The notes beneath the pieces were generated by a model. That model did no database searches and was not told the DNA's origin. It worked only from the letters and a program-made list of their open reading frames with translations. DNA of 64,000 bases, taken from Gp7-AA10 sp035636095. GTDB lineage: Bacteria; Acidobacteriota; Thermoanaerobaculia; Gp7-AA8. The translations under genes and the position numbers were made by a program. Position 1 is the stretch's first letter, and the number at the start of each line of letters is the position of its first letter. The DNA lies in contig DASPZU010000089.1 of assembly GCA_035636095.1 (NCBI GenBank), positions 19,168 to 83,167 on the forward strand, read 5' to 3'. Below are positions 42,426 to 50,441 of this stretch, piece by piece.

Positions 42426-43349
42426 TCACGACAGCTTGATCCTCGGATCGACGACGCCATATAAAAGATCGCTGATAAAGTTTACGAAAATATATGTCAA
42501 TGCGATGACGAGGATCGAGGCCTGCACCTGCGGGTAATCGCGCTGCGAGATCGACTGGATGAGCAGGCGGCCGAGTCCGGGCCACGAGAAAATCTGCTCG
42601 GTGATGATGGCTCCGGTGAGCAGCGATCCGAATTGCAGCGCCAGAACTGTGATGACGGGAATCAGCGCATTTTTCAGCGCGTGTCGGAAAATCGCCTTCG
42701 CGCGCGTGACGCCCTTCGCGATCGCCGTCGTCACGTAGAGCTGCGTCAACTCCTCGGCCAGGCTGACGCGAATCATTCGGGTGAGAATCGCGGCCATGGC
42801 CAGGCCCATGGTGAGCGAGGGCAGGACCAGCGAGCGGAGTCCTTCATCGCGTCCGGACACGGGAAACCATCGATGATTGATGGCGAACGCGATGATCAAT
42901 AGCGGTCCGAACCAGAAGCTCGGCATCGATACCCCGATCAGCGCGAAAAAACGCGCGGCGTTGTCGATCCACGAGTTGCGATAGATCGCCGAGATGACGC
43001 CGAGGGGAAAGGCGACCAGCAGCGCCACGAACATCGATCCGAACGCCAGCTGGATGGTGGCCGGATAGCGCTCGCAAATCTGTTTGCTCACCGGCTCATT
43101 GGTCTGAAACGAACGACCGAGATCGCCGCGCACGATGTGGCTCAGATAGCTGATGTATTGCGACCACAGCGGCTGGTCGAGGCCTAACGCTTTGCGCACC
43201 GACTGAACGTCCTGCTCGGGGGCATCCGGCCCGGCGATCTGGCGCGCCGGATCGCCGGGGATGAGGTGAATGAGCGAGAAAACCAGCGTGAGGATTCCGA
43301 AGGTGATCGGAATCATCTGCAGGAATCTACGAAGGATGTACTGACTCAT
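42426..43349 (-). CDS. dppB: Dipeptide/oligopeptide ABC transporter permease, DppB type
   Basis: 307-aa permease. N-terminus MSQYILRRFLQMIPITFGIL with the DppB-type LIHLIPGDPARQIAGPDAPE, EAA loop YVTTAIAKGVTRAKAIFRHA and C-terminal FVNFISDLLYGVVDPRIKL are all diagnostic. About six transmembrane helices. ATG 43349 is chosen; the open frame upstream is made of a GGTGCCG heptamer array. It forms the channel with DppC. The operon lies downstream of tldD-tldE on the same strand, which may hint that peptides cleaved by TldD/E are related to the imported ones (weak inference). Confidence 0.93.
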   Translation of the reverse strand: MSQYILRRFLQMIPITFGILTLVFSLIHLIPGDPARQIAGPDAPEQDVQSVRKALGLDQPLWSQYISYLSHIVRGDLGRSFQTNEPVSKQICERYPATIQLAFGSMFVALLVAFPLGVISAIYRNSWIDNAARFFALIGVSMPSFWFGPLLIIAFAINHRWFPVSGRDEGLRSLVLPSLTMGLAMAAILTRMIRVSLAEELTQLYVTTAIAKGVTRAKAIFRHALKNALIPVITVLALQFGSLLTGAIITEQIFSWPGLGRLLIQSISQRDYPQVQASILVIALTYIFVNFISDLLYGVVDPRIKLS

Positions 43350-43384
43350 GGTGCCGGGTGCCAGGTGCCGCGTGCCGGGTGCTG
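43350..43384 (+). repeat. Five-copy heptamer array abutting the dppB start
   Basis: GGTGCCG, GGTGCCA, GGTGCCG, CGTGCCG, GGTGCTG in tandem; the first unit touches the dppB ATG on the other strand. The array replaces any ordinary ribosome binding site region. Confidence 0.8.
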
Positions 43385-43398
43385 CAACTTTCTCGCCG

Positions 43399-44712
43399 TT
43401 AGCCGAAATGCCAATCGAGGATTTTGATTGCCGGCGCGATCGTCCCGCCGAACCCATTGGACCACGCGCCGGTGCGACGCCGATCGCGGGTCAGGCCTTC
43501 GATTCGCGAAAAGGCCTCGACCATCGACTGCGTCCAGCGCAAGTTTGGCAGCCGCGCCACGACTTCGCCGTCGCGGATGAGAAATGTGCCGTCGCGCGTC
43601 GTGCCGGTCATCATGGCGGTCTTCGGTTCGAGAAACCCATTCACGTAGTTGAAGCGCGTGACCCAGATTCCGCGCTTGGTCGATCGAATCAGCTCTTCAC
43701 GCGTCGCATCGCCTGGGGCCACCGAAAGATGCAGCGCCGAACCGTGGTCCGGCGATCCGAGCGCCCAGCCGTTTGCGGTGGCGGGGACGCCGAGTCGATC
43801 GGCATACGCTTTGTCGACCACCGGCGTGCGCGCGATCCCGTTCTCGATCAGCGCGACGCGTCGCTTGGGCAGGCCTTCCATGTCGAACGGAAACGGCATG
43901 AAGTCGGGATCGAGGGCGTCGTCGGCGAGCGTGAAATTCCTTCCGACCACACGTTTGCCGAGGTGGTCGACGAAGAACGAGGAGCCGTCTTCGTACGCCT
44001 GCCCCGAAAAGGCAATCATGTTCATCCACTCCATCACCTCGGCGATGGCGGCAGGCTCGATGATGGCGTCGTAATTTTCGTCGTCGATTTTTTCGTGGAC
44101 GCCGCTGCGCAGCATCGCTTTCTCCGTGGCTTCGCTGCCCAGCGCCAGGAGATCGATGCCGCGGCGACTGATGTCGGTCGCGTACCCCGATTCTTGGCCG
44201 CGAATCGCGATCACAGTCGCTTCGCTCACCGTGAAAGTGCAGGAACGCCGTACGCCGTGCGAATTGCCGCACGCCACCGAAGAAGCGTCGGTGCCATATG
44301 AGCCGGCGAAGCGCACGCCCGCCTCGCGACCGCGATCGAACATCGTACCCAGGGCTCGGGCCTTCTCACCCGGCGTGAGGTGGGAGCGATGGAAAGTCGG
44401 CAGGTCCGGCACCGGCTCGCTGCCGCGGTAGAGACCTGCGAAGTCGCGAAGCGGAAGCGAGTGGCGCGCGGCTTCGCGCGCGACCGCGGCCATCTCCGCG
44501 ATGTCGCCGCGCTCGAAGGAAGTCGTCGATGCCACTCCGATCGCGCCGTCGATCGCCACTCGCACCGTCAGCTCGGCGCTGATCTCCGACATGTTCTGAA
44601 TGATGCTCGAGTTTGCAAACCGCGTGATGTTGGCATCGCTGGAGATGAAGTTCGCGTCGGCCTCATCTCCTCCCGCAGCTTCCAACGCGCGCTCGATGAG
44701 ATCGAAGCTCAA
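43399..44712 (-). CDS. tldE: TldE/PmbA-like metalloprotease subunit
   Basis: 437-aa member of the TldD/PmbA family, the non-catalytic-type partner of the TldD/E protease, which in E. coli matures microcin B17 and degrades CcdA. Features: EADANFISSDANITRFANSS, SAELTVRVAIDGAIGVASTT, the central beta-rich domain and terminal RDGTFLIRDGEVVARLPNLR then WTQSMVEAFSRIEGL. TTG 44712 is chosen because it forms a TTGA overlap with the tldD stop. No HExxxH is present, as expected for the E subunit. Confidence 0.93.
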   Translation of the reverse strand: MSFDLIERALEAAGGDEADANFISSDANITRFANSSIIQNMSEISAELTVRVAIDGAIGVASTTSFERGDIAEMAAVAREAARHSLPLRDFAGLYRGSEPVPDLPTFHRSHLTPGEKARALGTMFDRGREAGVRFAGSYGTDASSVACGNSHGVRRSCTFTVSEATVIAIRGQESGYATDISRRGIDLLALGSEATEKAMLRSGVHEKIDDENYDAIIEPAAIAEVMEWMNMIAFSGQAYEDGSSFFVDHLGKRVVGRNFTLADDALDPDFMPFPFDMEGLPKRRVALIENGIARTPVVDKAYADRLGVPATANGWALGSPDHGSALHLSVAPGDATREELIRSTKRGIWVTRFNYVNGFLEPKTAMMTGTTRDGTFLIRDGEVVARLPNLRWTQSMVEAFSRIEGLTRDRRRTGAWSNGFGGTIAPAIKILDWHFG

Positions 44713-46151
44713 AACATCTCCACGTTGCGAAATCGCGCCGCCGGCGCGCCATGCGCGACACGCATGGTCTGCATCGGATCGCCCTTGCCGCAATTCGGCA
44801 CGCCCCAGATCCGCCAGCTGGTACGGTCCGCGATCGCGTCGCATGAGCGCCAGAAATCGGGCGTCGTGCCGCCGTAGACCGGATTGCGCAGAAGGCGGCC
44901 CAGTCGTCCGTTGTCGATTTCGTAAGCGACTTCGCAGCCGAATTGAAAATTGAGGCGCACATCGTCGATCGACCACGACTTGTTGGTGTCGACAAAAATC
45001 CCGCGCTTGGTGTCGGCGATGATTTCTTCGAGCGGCGTTGTTCCCGGCTCGAGATTGATGTTGGTCATGCGGATGATCGGAATGCGGGCGGCGCTCTCCG
45101 CGCGCACCGTGCCGTTCGAGCGGCGGCCGATGGCGGGGGCGGTGTCGCGGCCGGTGAGGTAGTCGACGAAGATGCCCTTGTCGATGAGCGGAAATCGTTG
45201 CGCCGGAACGCCGTCGTCATCGAACGCGAATGATCCGATCGATTTCGCGATGGTGGCATCGGCGACAATGTTGACGAGATCCGATCCGTAACGAAAGTTG
45301 CCCAGCATCGACGGCTGCAGAAACGAACCGCCGGCCAGCGAGATCTCCAGTCCCATGGCGCGATCGAGCTCGGTCGGGTGCCCGCACGATTCGTGAACCT
45401 GCAATGCCAGCTGCGATGACCCTACGATCAAATCGAATCGTCCGGCCGGCGCCTTGGGCGCCGCCAGGAGAGCGAGTGCCTCGTCGCGTATTTGCAATCC
45501 TTTGGCGGCCAGGTTCAGCTCCTCGATGAATTCCCATCCCGCCGCCCGGAAATCTCCGCCGAACGGATTCGGAAATGTTCGGCGCTGAAACTCGTCGTCT
45601 TCGATCGCGAGGGCCTCAATGCCGCCGCCCATCTCGGTCGTGGTCTGCTCGATGTAGCTGCCGACCGTCGACGCGAAAGTTTTCTCCTGCCGATACGACG
45701 CAATGTCGCCCGATGCCTGGTGGATCCGCGGATCGCTGCGCATCGGTTCGGTCGCCTGGAGGAGATGATCGATCTTGCGCTCGAGCGGAATCGTCCATGG
45801 GTCCTTCTCGAAATCGGATTGCCACGTCGCGACGTGCGGCTCAACGTCGCTCTGGACGATTTTTTCGGAAGTGGCCAGATTGGAGGCCGCTGCGACTTCC
45901 AGCGCGCGCTTTGCAGTTCGAATCAGGGATGCGTCGCCGGCATCATTGCTGGCCGCGAAGCCCCATCCGTTTCCGACCAGCACGCGCACGCCGATGGCGC
46001 GATCGACGGTCGAGATGAGTGTATCGACTTCGCCGTTTCGAACGCGAACGTGTTGGTTTTGCGTGGCGGTATAGCGAACGTCGGCGTAGCGCAGCGATGC
46101 ATCGCGCAAGGACTTGAGCGCGTCTTCCAATTGCTGGCGCGACGGTCGCAT
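44709..46151 (-). CDS. tldD: TldD-like zinc metalloprotease subunit
   Basis: 480-aa catalytic subunit of a TldD/E peptidase, a periplasm-independent zinc protease that threads unfolded peptides. HExxxH motif in LALQVHESCGHPTELDRAMG, third ligand Cys in WGVPNCGKGDPMQTMRVAHG, and N-terminal YADVRYTATQNQHVRVRNGE. ATG 46151 starts the conserved frame; a longer open frame overlaps the divergent porin-like gene. It is coupled to tldE. It diverges from the beta-barrel gene with only 31 bp between start codons. No RiPP precursor is adjacent. Confidence 0.94.
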   Translation of the reverse strand: MRPSRQQLEDALKSLRDASLRYADVRYTATQNQHVRVRNGEVDTLISTVDRAIGVRVLVGNGWGFAASNDAGDASLIRTAKRALEVAAASNLATSEKIVQSDVEPHVATWQSDFEKDPWTIPLERKIDHLLQATEPMRSDPRIHQASGDIASYRQEKTFASTVGSYIEQTTTEMGGGIEALAIEDDEFQRRTFPNPFGGDFRAAGWEFIEELNLAAKGLQIRDEALALLAAPKAPAGRFDLIVGSSQLALQVHESCGHPTELDRAMGLEISLAGGSFLQPSMLGNFRYGSDLVNIVADATIAKSIGSFAFDDDGVPAQRFPLIDKGIFVDYLTGRDTAPAIGRRSNGTVRAESAARIPIIRMTNINLEPGTTPLEEIIADTKRGIFVDTNKSWSIDDVRLNFQFGCEVAYEIDNGRLGRLLRNPVYGGTTPDFWRSCDAIADRTSWRIWGVPNCGKGDPMQTMRVAHGAPAARFRNVEMF

Positions 46152-46182
46152 GGAATCGCGCGGATTATAGAATCGAGCAGCG

Positions 46183-47304
46183 ATGCTCGCTGCTGTCATC
46201 CTTTCCGGCTTCGTGACCGCCCGCGGCGTCTACGTACGGTCGCAGCCGAGCTGGCTCGAGCACGGCTTCGGTCGATTCGACGTCGGAGCGCAGAGCTCCA
46301 CCGACGCCACCACCACTCACCAGGAGGAAGCGCACCTCGGCATCGACTGGACGCCGACGAGTTGGCTGACCATGCACGCGCATGGCCTGGCGAGGAAAAG
46401 GGGAGGGCTGGTCGGGGCGTTCGTCGACGTTCGAAAAGGCGACTTTCGTCTGCGGGCCGGACAATTCTTTCTGCCGACCTCCCGTGAGAACACCGACAAG
46501 CTTTGGAGCTCGCCCTATACGATTTCGTTTTCGGCGTTGAACACGTGGATCGGCCAGGAAGTCCGGCCCATCGGCGCCGAGCTGCAGTGGCAGCATCTGA
46601 CATCGAATGCGGTCCTTACTTTCGCCGGCGGCGCATTTCGCGGCAACGACACCATGGGCACGCTGCTCGGATGGCACGGCTGGTCGATTGGCAATCATCT
46701 CGCGGTCCACGAGGAGGTGCTGCCACTTCCTCCTCTTCCGTTTTTTCCCGATCAACGGCGGGACGGAACGCAATCGATCGGACGCGATCTGGACGCGCGG
46801 ACCGGTGTCACCGGGCGCGTGCGCGTGAATCTTCCGGAGCGCGCGATGCTGCAGTTGGCGCGCGTCGACAATCGCGGTGACCGCAGGCTGTATCGCGGCG
46901 AGTATTCATGGCAGACGAAGCTGAATCTGCTCAGCGGCGAAATCGACGGCCAGCACGGGACGACGCTCCTTTCGGAGTATGGGTGGGGATCGACTGGCAT
47001 GGGATTCGCGCCTCGAGCATTCGTCCAGCTCGATTATTACGCCGCCTACGCGCTCGTTTCTCAGGCCTTCGGACGCAATCGCGTCTCCGCGCGCATCGAC
47101 GTCTTCGGCACGAAAGATCGTGATCGGAGTTTGGCGGAAATCAACACCGAGAGCGGCCGGGCGTGGACTTTGGCGTGGTTTTACACCGTGCGTTCGATGC
47201 GTCTGGGCGCCGAATTCGCCAACATTGCCGCTCAGCGAGTCTCGGCGCCCGATCCGAACACCGCTGGCCGCACCCTGACGCTCGAAGCGCGCTATCGCTT
47301 CTGA
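46183..47304 (+). CDS. Porin-like outer-membrane beta-barrel protein
   Basis: 373-aa protein rich in alternating amphipathic strands (LTMHAHGLARKRGGLVGAFV, LNLLSGEIDGQHGTTLLSEY, AFVQLDYYAAYALVSQAFGR) and ending in TLEARYRF, with a C-terminal Phe as required for outer-membrane barrels. The N-terminus (MLAAVILSGFVTARG) is a short signal-like segment. Substrate and family are not recognised; phosphate-selective porin-like barrels are the closest resemblance. The stop codon is the first base block of a long perfect inverted repeat that probably terminates transcription. Confidence 0.7.
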   Translation: MLAAVILSGFVTARGVYVRSQPSWLEHGFGRFDVGAQSSTDATTTHQEEAHLGIDWTPTSWLTMHAHGLARKRGGLVGAFVDVRKGDFRLRAGQFFLPTSRENTDKLWSSPYTISFSALNTWIGQEVRPIGAELQWQHLTSNAVLTFAGGAFRGNDTMGTLLGWHGWSIGNHLAVHEEVLPLPPLPFFPDQRRDGTQSIGRDLDARTGVTGRVRVNLPERAMLQLARVDNRGDRRLYRGEYSWQTKLNLLSGEIDGQHGTTLLSEYGWGSTGMGFAPRAFVQLDYYAAYALVSQAFGRNRVSARIDVFGTKDRDRSLAEINTESGRAWTLAWFYTVRSMRLGAEFANIAAQRVSAPDPNTAGRTLTLEARYRF

Positions 47305-47400
47305 ATGGGGTCAGGTCTGCACTTTCCACTTTTTTCTACACGTTGCAGAGAATCTCTACATTGCTTAGAAAAGAGTGGAAAGTGCAGACCTGACCCCATT
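47304..47400 (+). repeat. Long perfect inverted repeat, MITE- or REP-like
   Basis: The 27-nt arms 47304-47330 and 47374-47400 are perfectly complementary. The outer 15 bases are AATGGGGTCAGGTCT. With one wobble pair the stem extends to about 35 bp (to 47338 and 47366) and encloses a loop of about 27 nt. It lies between convergent genes; the first base is the last base of the porin stop codon. The GGGGTCAGG ends resemble repeats found near REP-associated (Y1) transposases; none is encoded here. Confidence 0.85.
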
Positions 47401-47407
47401 ACGGCAA

Positions 47408-47719
47408 TTACGGGATCACGCCGTCGACCAGCTCGGGATTGATGGCGGCGCGAAACTGAATCTTCACCCGCTCGGAAGCATTCGCGATCTCGATGTGATC
47501 GATCGCCGTTTCGTCGACTTCAGCAACATTAATTTCGGTGACGTTGGAGATCGTTCGTTTCGTACCGGCTCGAATCTCGATGTCGCGGCCGTCCACGCGC
47601 ACGGTTTCGAGCGGCGCAGGATCGTCATCATTGATCCGCACCAGCCATCCGTGATGCTGTCGGCTGAACGAATCGAGGAACGATTTCCACGACTGGGGAG
47701 GAATCTGACGCACGTTCAT
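47408..47719 (-). CDS. DUF5335-like small protein
   Basis: 103-aa protein beginning MNVRQIPPQSWKSFLDSFSR then QHHGWLVRINDDDP, a pattern I associate with DUF5335; function unknown. Mixed alpha/beta, soluble. Its start overlaps the stop of the hydrolase upstream in the operon by 4 bp (ATGA). It is the last gene of the phosphoribosyltransferase, erythromycin-esterase, hydrolase operon. Confidence 0.7.
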   Translation of the reverse strand: MNVRQIPPQSWKSFLDSFSRQHHGWLVRINDDDPAPLETVRVDGRDIEIRAGTKRTISNVTEINVAEVDETAIDHIEIANASERVKIQFRAAINPELVDGVIP

Positions 47720-48375
47720 CGCAGATATTTCTTGAACCAGTCGGTGGCCAGACGCGCAACCTCTTCCAGCGTTCCCGGTTCCTCGAAGAGGTGACTCGCG
47801 CCGGGGACGATGATCAGCTTCTTTACCGCCGTCATCCGGTCGTAGGCTTCCTGGTTCATCTGAATGACTGGCAGGTCATGGCCGCCGACGATCAGCAGCG
47901 TCGGCGCTTTGACTCTTGGAAGCGCGGCGCCGGCGAGATCGGGGCGTCCGCCGCGCGAGACGACGGCTTTGATGCGATCGGGAACTCGCGCTGCCGCCAC
48001 CAGCGCCGCCCCGCCGCCCGTGCTCGCCCCGAACAATCCGATCTCGAGATCCGGGTGCTCGCGGGCAAGCCACTCCGATGCGCCGACCAGCCGATCGGCC
48101 AGCAGCTCGATATCGAATCGAAGATGCGCCGTGCGCGTATCGACCAGCTCCTCTTCCGCGGTGAGCAGATCGAGCAGCAGCGTGGCGAGGTTGCCCTGCT
48201 TGCGGAGCGCTTCCGCGACGTAGCGATTGCGCGAGCTGAAGCGGCTGCTGCCGCTTCCATGTGCGAACAGCACGATGCCGGTCGCGTCGGCCGGGACGAT
48301 CAGGTTTCCTTCCAGCGTGACGCCGGCGGCGTCGATGCGAATGAGACCTTCGTCACGGTCGACTGTTGTGGTCAT
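47716..48375 (-). CDS. Alpha/beta hydrolase (dienelactone hydrolase-like)
   Basis: 219-aa hydrolase. Oxyanion region VLFAHGSGSSRFSSRNRYVA, nucleophile Ser in IGLFGASTGGGAALVAAA, Asp region LLIVGGHDLPV and His in IIVPGASHLFEEPGTLEEVA. This type is commonly linked to, or even fused with, phosphoribosyltransferases like the one at 49703; the substrate is unknown. It is coupled to the DUF5335 gene downstream, and separated from the esterase gene upstream by an R-family palindrome. Confidence 0.88.
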   Translation of the reverse strand: MTTTVDRDEGLIRIDAAGVTLEGNLIVPADATGIVLFAHGSGSSRFSSRNRYVAEALRKQGNLATLLLDLLTAEEELVDTRTAHLRFDIELLADRLVGASEWLAREHPDLEIGLFGASTGGGAALVAAARVPDRIKAVVSRGGRPDLAGAALPRVKAPTLLIVGGHDLPVIQMNQEAYDRMTAVKKLIIVPGASHLFEEPGTLEEVARLATDWFKKYLR

Positions 48376-48390
48376 AGGTCATTCTCCGCG

Positions 48391-48461
48391 GCCCCTCATC
48401 CGCCGCTTGGCGGCACCTTCTCCCCGCTGCCGCGGGGCGAAGGACACTTCGCGAAAGGGGC
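48391..48461 (+). repeat. Nested palindrome, family R, copy 3
   Basis: Outer arms GCCCCT (48391) and AGGGGC (48456). Inner hairpins CCGCC-gctt-GGCGG and CCTTCTCCCCGC-tgcc-GCGGGGCGAAGG. It occupies the junction between the esterase and hydrolase genes of one operon. Confidence 0.75.
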
Positions 48462-48465
48462 GTAG

Positions 48466-49710
48466 TCATAGCGTTGACGGAAACGTCTCCGGCATCTCGG
48501 CAGTGTGTTCGCGTTCGAATCGCTCGAGCGGCTCGACGGCGCGTGTGACGTCGTAATGCAAGACGGCATCGAACTGGCGCGGCAAGGACGCGTAGAAGTA
48601 ATGGCTCGTGCGCTCGCTCTGCGGCAGATAGATCACGCCGATGGCGCGCTCGAGCCGCGGGTCTTCCAACGGCGCTACGGCTTGGTCGCCGCGAAGCGGC
48701 AGATAGAAGTCTCCCCGCTGCCAGTCGTGAAACAGCAATTCGTAACTGCCCTGGATGGCGGGACGCACTTTCTTTCGCTCGGCGGGACCATCCCATTCGG
48801 ACGCAGCAGTCACAGTTCCGCTGTGGGTCGTGAATCCGATCAGCCGCGCGTCGTCGCCATAACGCTGGCGCACGAGCTGCCCGACATTCAGCTCGCCCTG
48901 TCTGCCCATCTCGGTTGCGCGGGCGTCGCCGAGGTGGGAGTTGTGTGCCCACACCACGATTTTGGCGTGGGGGAGGTGCTTGGCGAGCGCCGTCAGCGTC
49001 TCAGCCATGTGCTGATCTCGAAGATTCCACGACGAAACGCGTCCCGAGAACATCGATCGGTAATAACGCTCGGCGTTGGCGATCAGCCGCGCGTTCTGCT
49101 CCGCGAAAAAGTGATCATCGGACCCGTCGTGCGCGCGGCGGAGCTCCATGAGCTGCTTCACGACTTCGTCCTCACACGGTTGCGCGAGGCCGAATGTCGT
49201 GACGTAACCGTGAGCCTGCGGCTCCTCGCCGGCATGTTCGAAGCACGTGTAGCGATACCGCGCGCGCCTGGCCGCTTCGGGATCGACCTGCTCGAGATAC
49301 TCGATCACGTGCTCGATCGACGAGTAGAGGCTGTACAGATCGAGTCCGTAGAAGCCGACCCCGCGCCCGTAGTCGCGAAGCCAGCCGACGAAATCGAGTA
49401 CGTCGGCGTTGCGCCACATCCAGGTTGGAAATCGTTTGAAATCGCCGAGCGCGTCGATCGCTTCCTCGTCGTCGCTCATTCCGCGCACGAATCGATTGAT
49501 GCGATAGGCGTCCGGCCAATCGGCTTCCACCGCCACGGCATTGAAGCTTTTTTCGGCGATGAGGCGCTGCGTGATCGCGGCCCGCATGGCATAGAACTCG
49601 TGCGTGCCGTGCGACGCTTCGCCGATGAGAACGAAGTGCGCGTTTCCGATGAGGCGCAGGATGGAATCGAAATCGTCGATGGGATGGAGTGTTTCGCGGA
49701 TGTCAGTCAT
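48466..49710 (-). CDS. Erythromycin-esterase-family protein
   Basis: 414-aa member of the Ere-like hydrolase family. Catalytic-region motifs include FVLIGEASHGTHEFYAMRAA, VAVEADWPDAYRINRFVRG, VVWAHNSHLGDAR and QRYGDDARLIGFTTHSGTVTA. ATG 49710 is chosen and overlaps the phosphoribosyltransferase stop by 8 bp. Although related enzymes open macrolide lactones, environmental homologues in operons with phosphoribosyltransferases and alpha/beta hydrolases probably have another role, such as succinoglycan or small-molecule ester metabolism; resistance should not be assumed. Confidence 0.88.
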   Translation of the reverse strand: MTDIRETLHPIDDFDSILRLIGNAHFVLIGEASHGTHEFYAMRAAITQRLIAEKSFNAVAVEADWPDAYRINRFVRGMSDDEEAIDALGDFKRFPTWMWRNADVLDFVGWLRDYGRGVGFYGLDLYSLYSSIEHVIEYLEQVDPEAARRARYRYTCFEHAGEEPQAHGYVTTFGLAQPCEDEVVKQLMELRRAHDGSDDHFFAEQNARLIANAERYYRSMFSGRVSSWNLRDQHMAETLTALAKHLPHAKIVVWAHNSHLGDARATEMGRQGELNVGQLVRQRYGDDARLIGFTTHSGTVTAASEWDGPAERKKVRPAIQGSYELLFHDWQRGDFYLPLRGDQAVAPLEDPRLERAIGVIYLPQSERTSHYFYASLPRQFDAVLHYDVTRAVEPLERFEREHTAEMPETFPSTL

Positions 49711-50347
49711 GGGCGGGTTGCTGCAGGAGCTCCTGCACTTCTTCGTCGGTCGTTTGTGAAAAGTCGTCGTACCACAGGCCCACCGCCTGGAATGGCTCGG
49801 GCGTGCGGAGGCAGACGATGTCGATTCCCTCGTCGCCAAATTCGCCGCAGGTCTGCGTCGCAGCGACCGGCACCGCGACCGTGATGGAGCGCGGCTCCAT
49901 CTTGCGGAGCGCGGCCACCGCAGCGCGCATCGTCGATCCGGTGGCCAGGCCGTCGTCGACCACGATGACGGTTTTGTTGTGCACGTCGAGCGGCGGACGC
50001 GAGCCGCGGTATTCGCGCTCGCGGCGCTCGAGCTCTTCCTGCTCGCGTGCGGCCACCTGATCGATCACCTTTTGCGGAATCGGGACCCAGCCCAGGACGT
50101 CGCGATTGATGACCCGAACGCCGCCGCTGGCGATGGCACCCATCGCGAGCTCTTCATGCCCGGGCACGCCTAACTTGCGCACGATGAAGACATCGAGCGA
50201 AGCGTCGAGAGCTTTCGCGACTTCGGCGCCGACGGGAACGCCTCCGCGCGGCAGCGCCAGGACGATCAGGTCGTCGCGTTTGCCCAGCCGCCGCGCCAAC
50301 TCGCGTCCGAGGAGCTGACCCCCTTCGACGCGATCACGGAAGCGCAT
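49703..50347 (-). CDS. Type I phosphoribosyltransferase
   Basis: 214-aa PRTase starting at MRFRDRVEGGQLLGRELARR; upstream in-frame codons to 50569 overlap the divergent gene. The PRPP-binding loop is KTVIVVDDGLATGSTMRAAV; N-terminal LIVLALPRGGVPVGAEVAKA and VFIVRKLGVPGHEELAMGAI are typical of the orphan PRTase group linked to alpha/beta hydrolases. First gene of the four-gene operon. No purine or pyrimidine pathway genes are adjacent, so the base acceptor is unknown. Confidence 0.9.
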   Translation of the reverse strand: MRFRDRVEGGQLLGRELARRLGKRDDLIVLALPRGGVPVGAEVAKALDASLDVFIVRKLGVPGHEELAMGAIASGGVRVINRDVLGWVPIPQKVIDQVAAREQEELERREREYRGSRPPLDVHNKTVIVVDDGLATGSTMRAAVAALRKMEPRSITVAVPVAATQTCGEFGDEGIDIVCLRTPEPFQAVGLWYDDFSQTTDEEVQELLQQPAHD

Positions 50348-50441
50348 GGTCAGGATTTGACGCAAGATGCATGCATGCTCAGGCGCCACATTGTCTCCCT
50401 TGCCCTCCATGTAGCAAGATAGCTCACCGCGAGGACCCTCA

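Noticed and set aside
48466..49710. Macrolide resistance gene
   Set aside because: The family is broad and the operon context (PRTase, hydrolase, DUF5335) argues for a metabolic role; resistance cannot be claimed from sequence.
48505..49884. 459-codon plus-strand frame across the erythromycin-esterase gene
   Set aside because: Mirror frame of a GC-rich gene; no ribosome binding site or recognisable domain.
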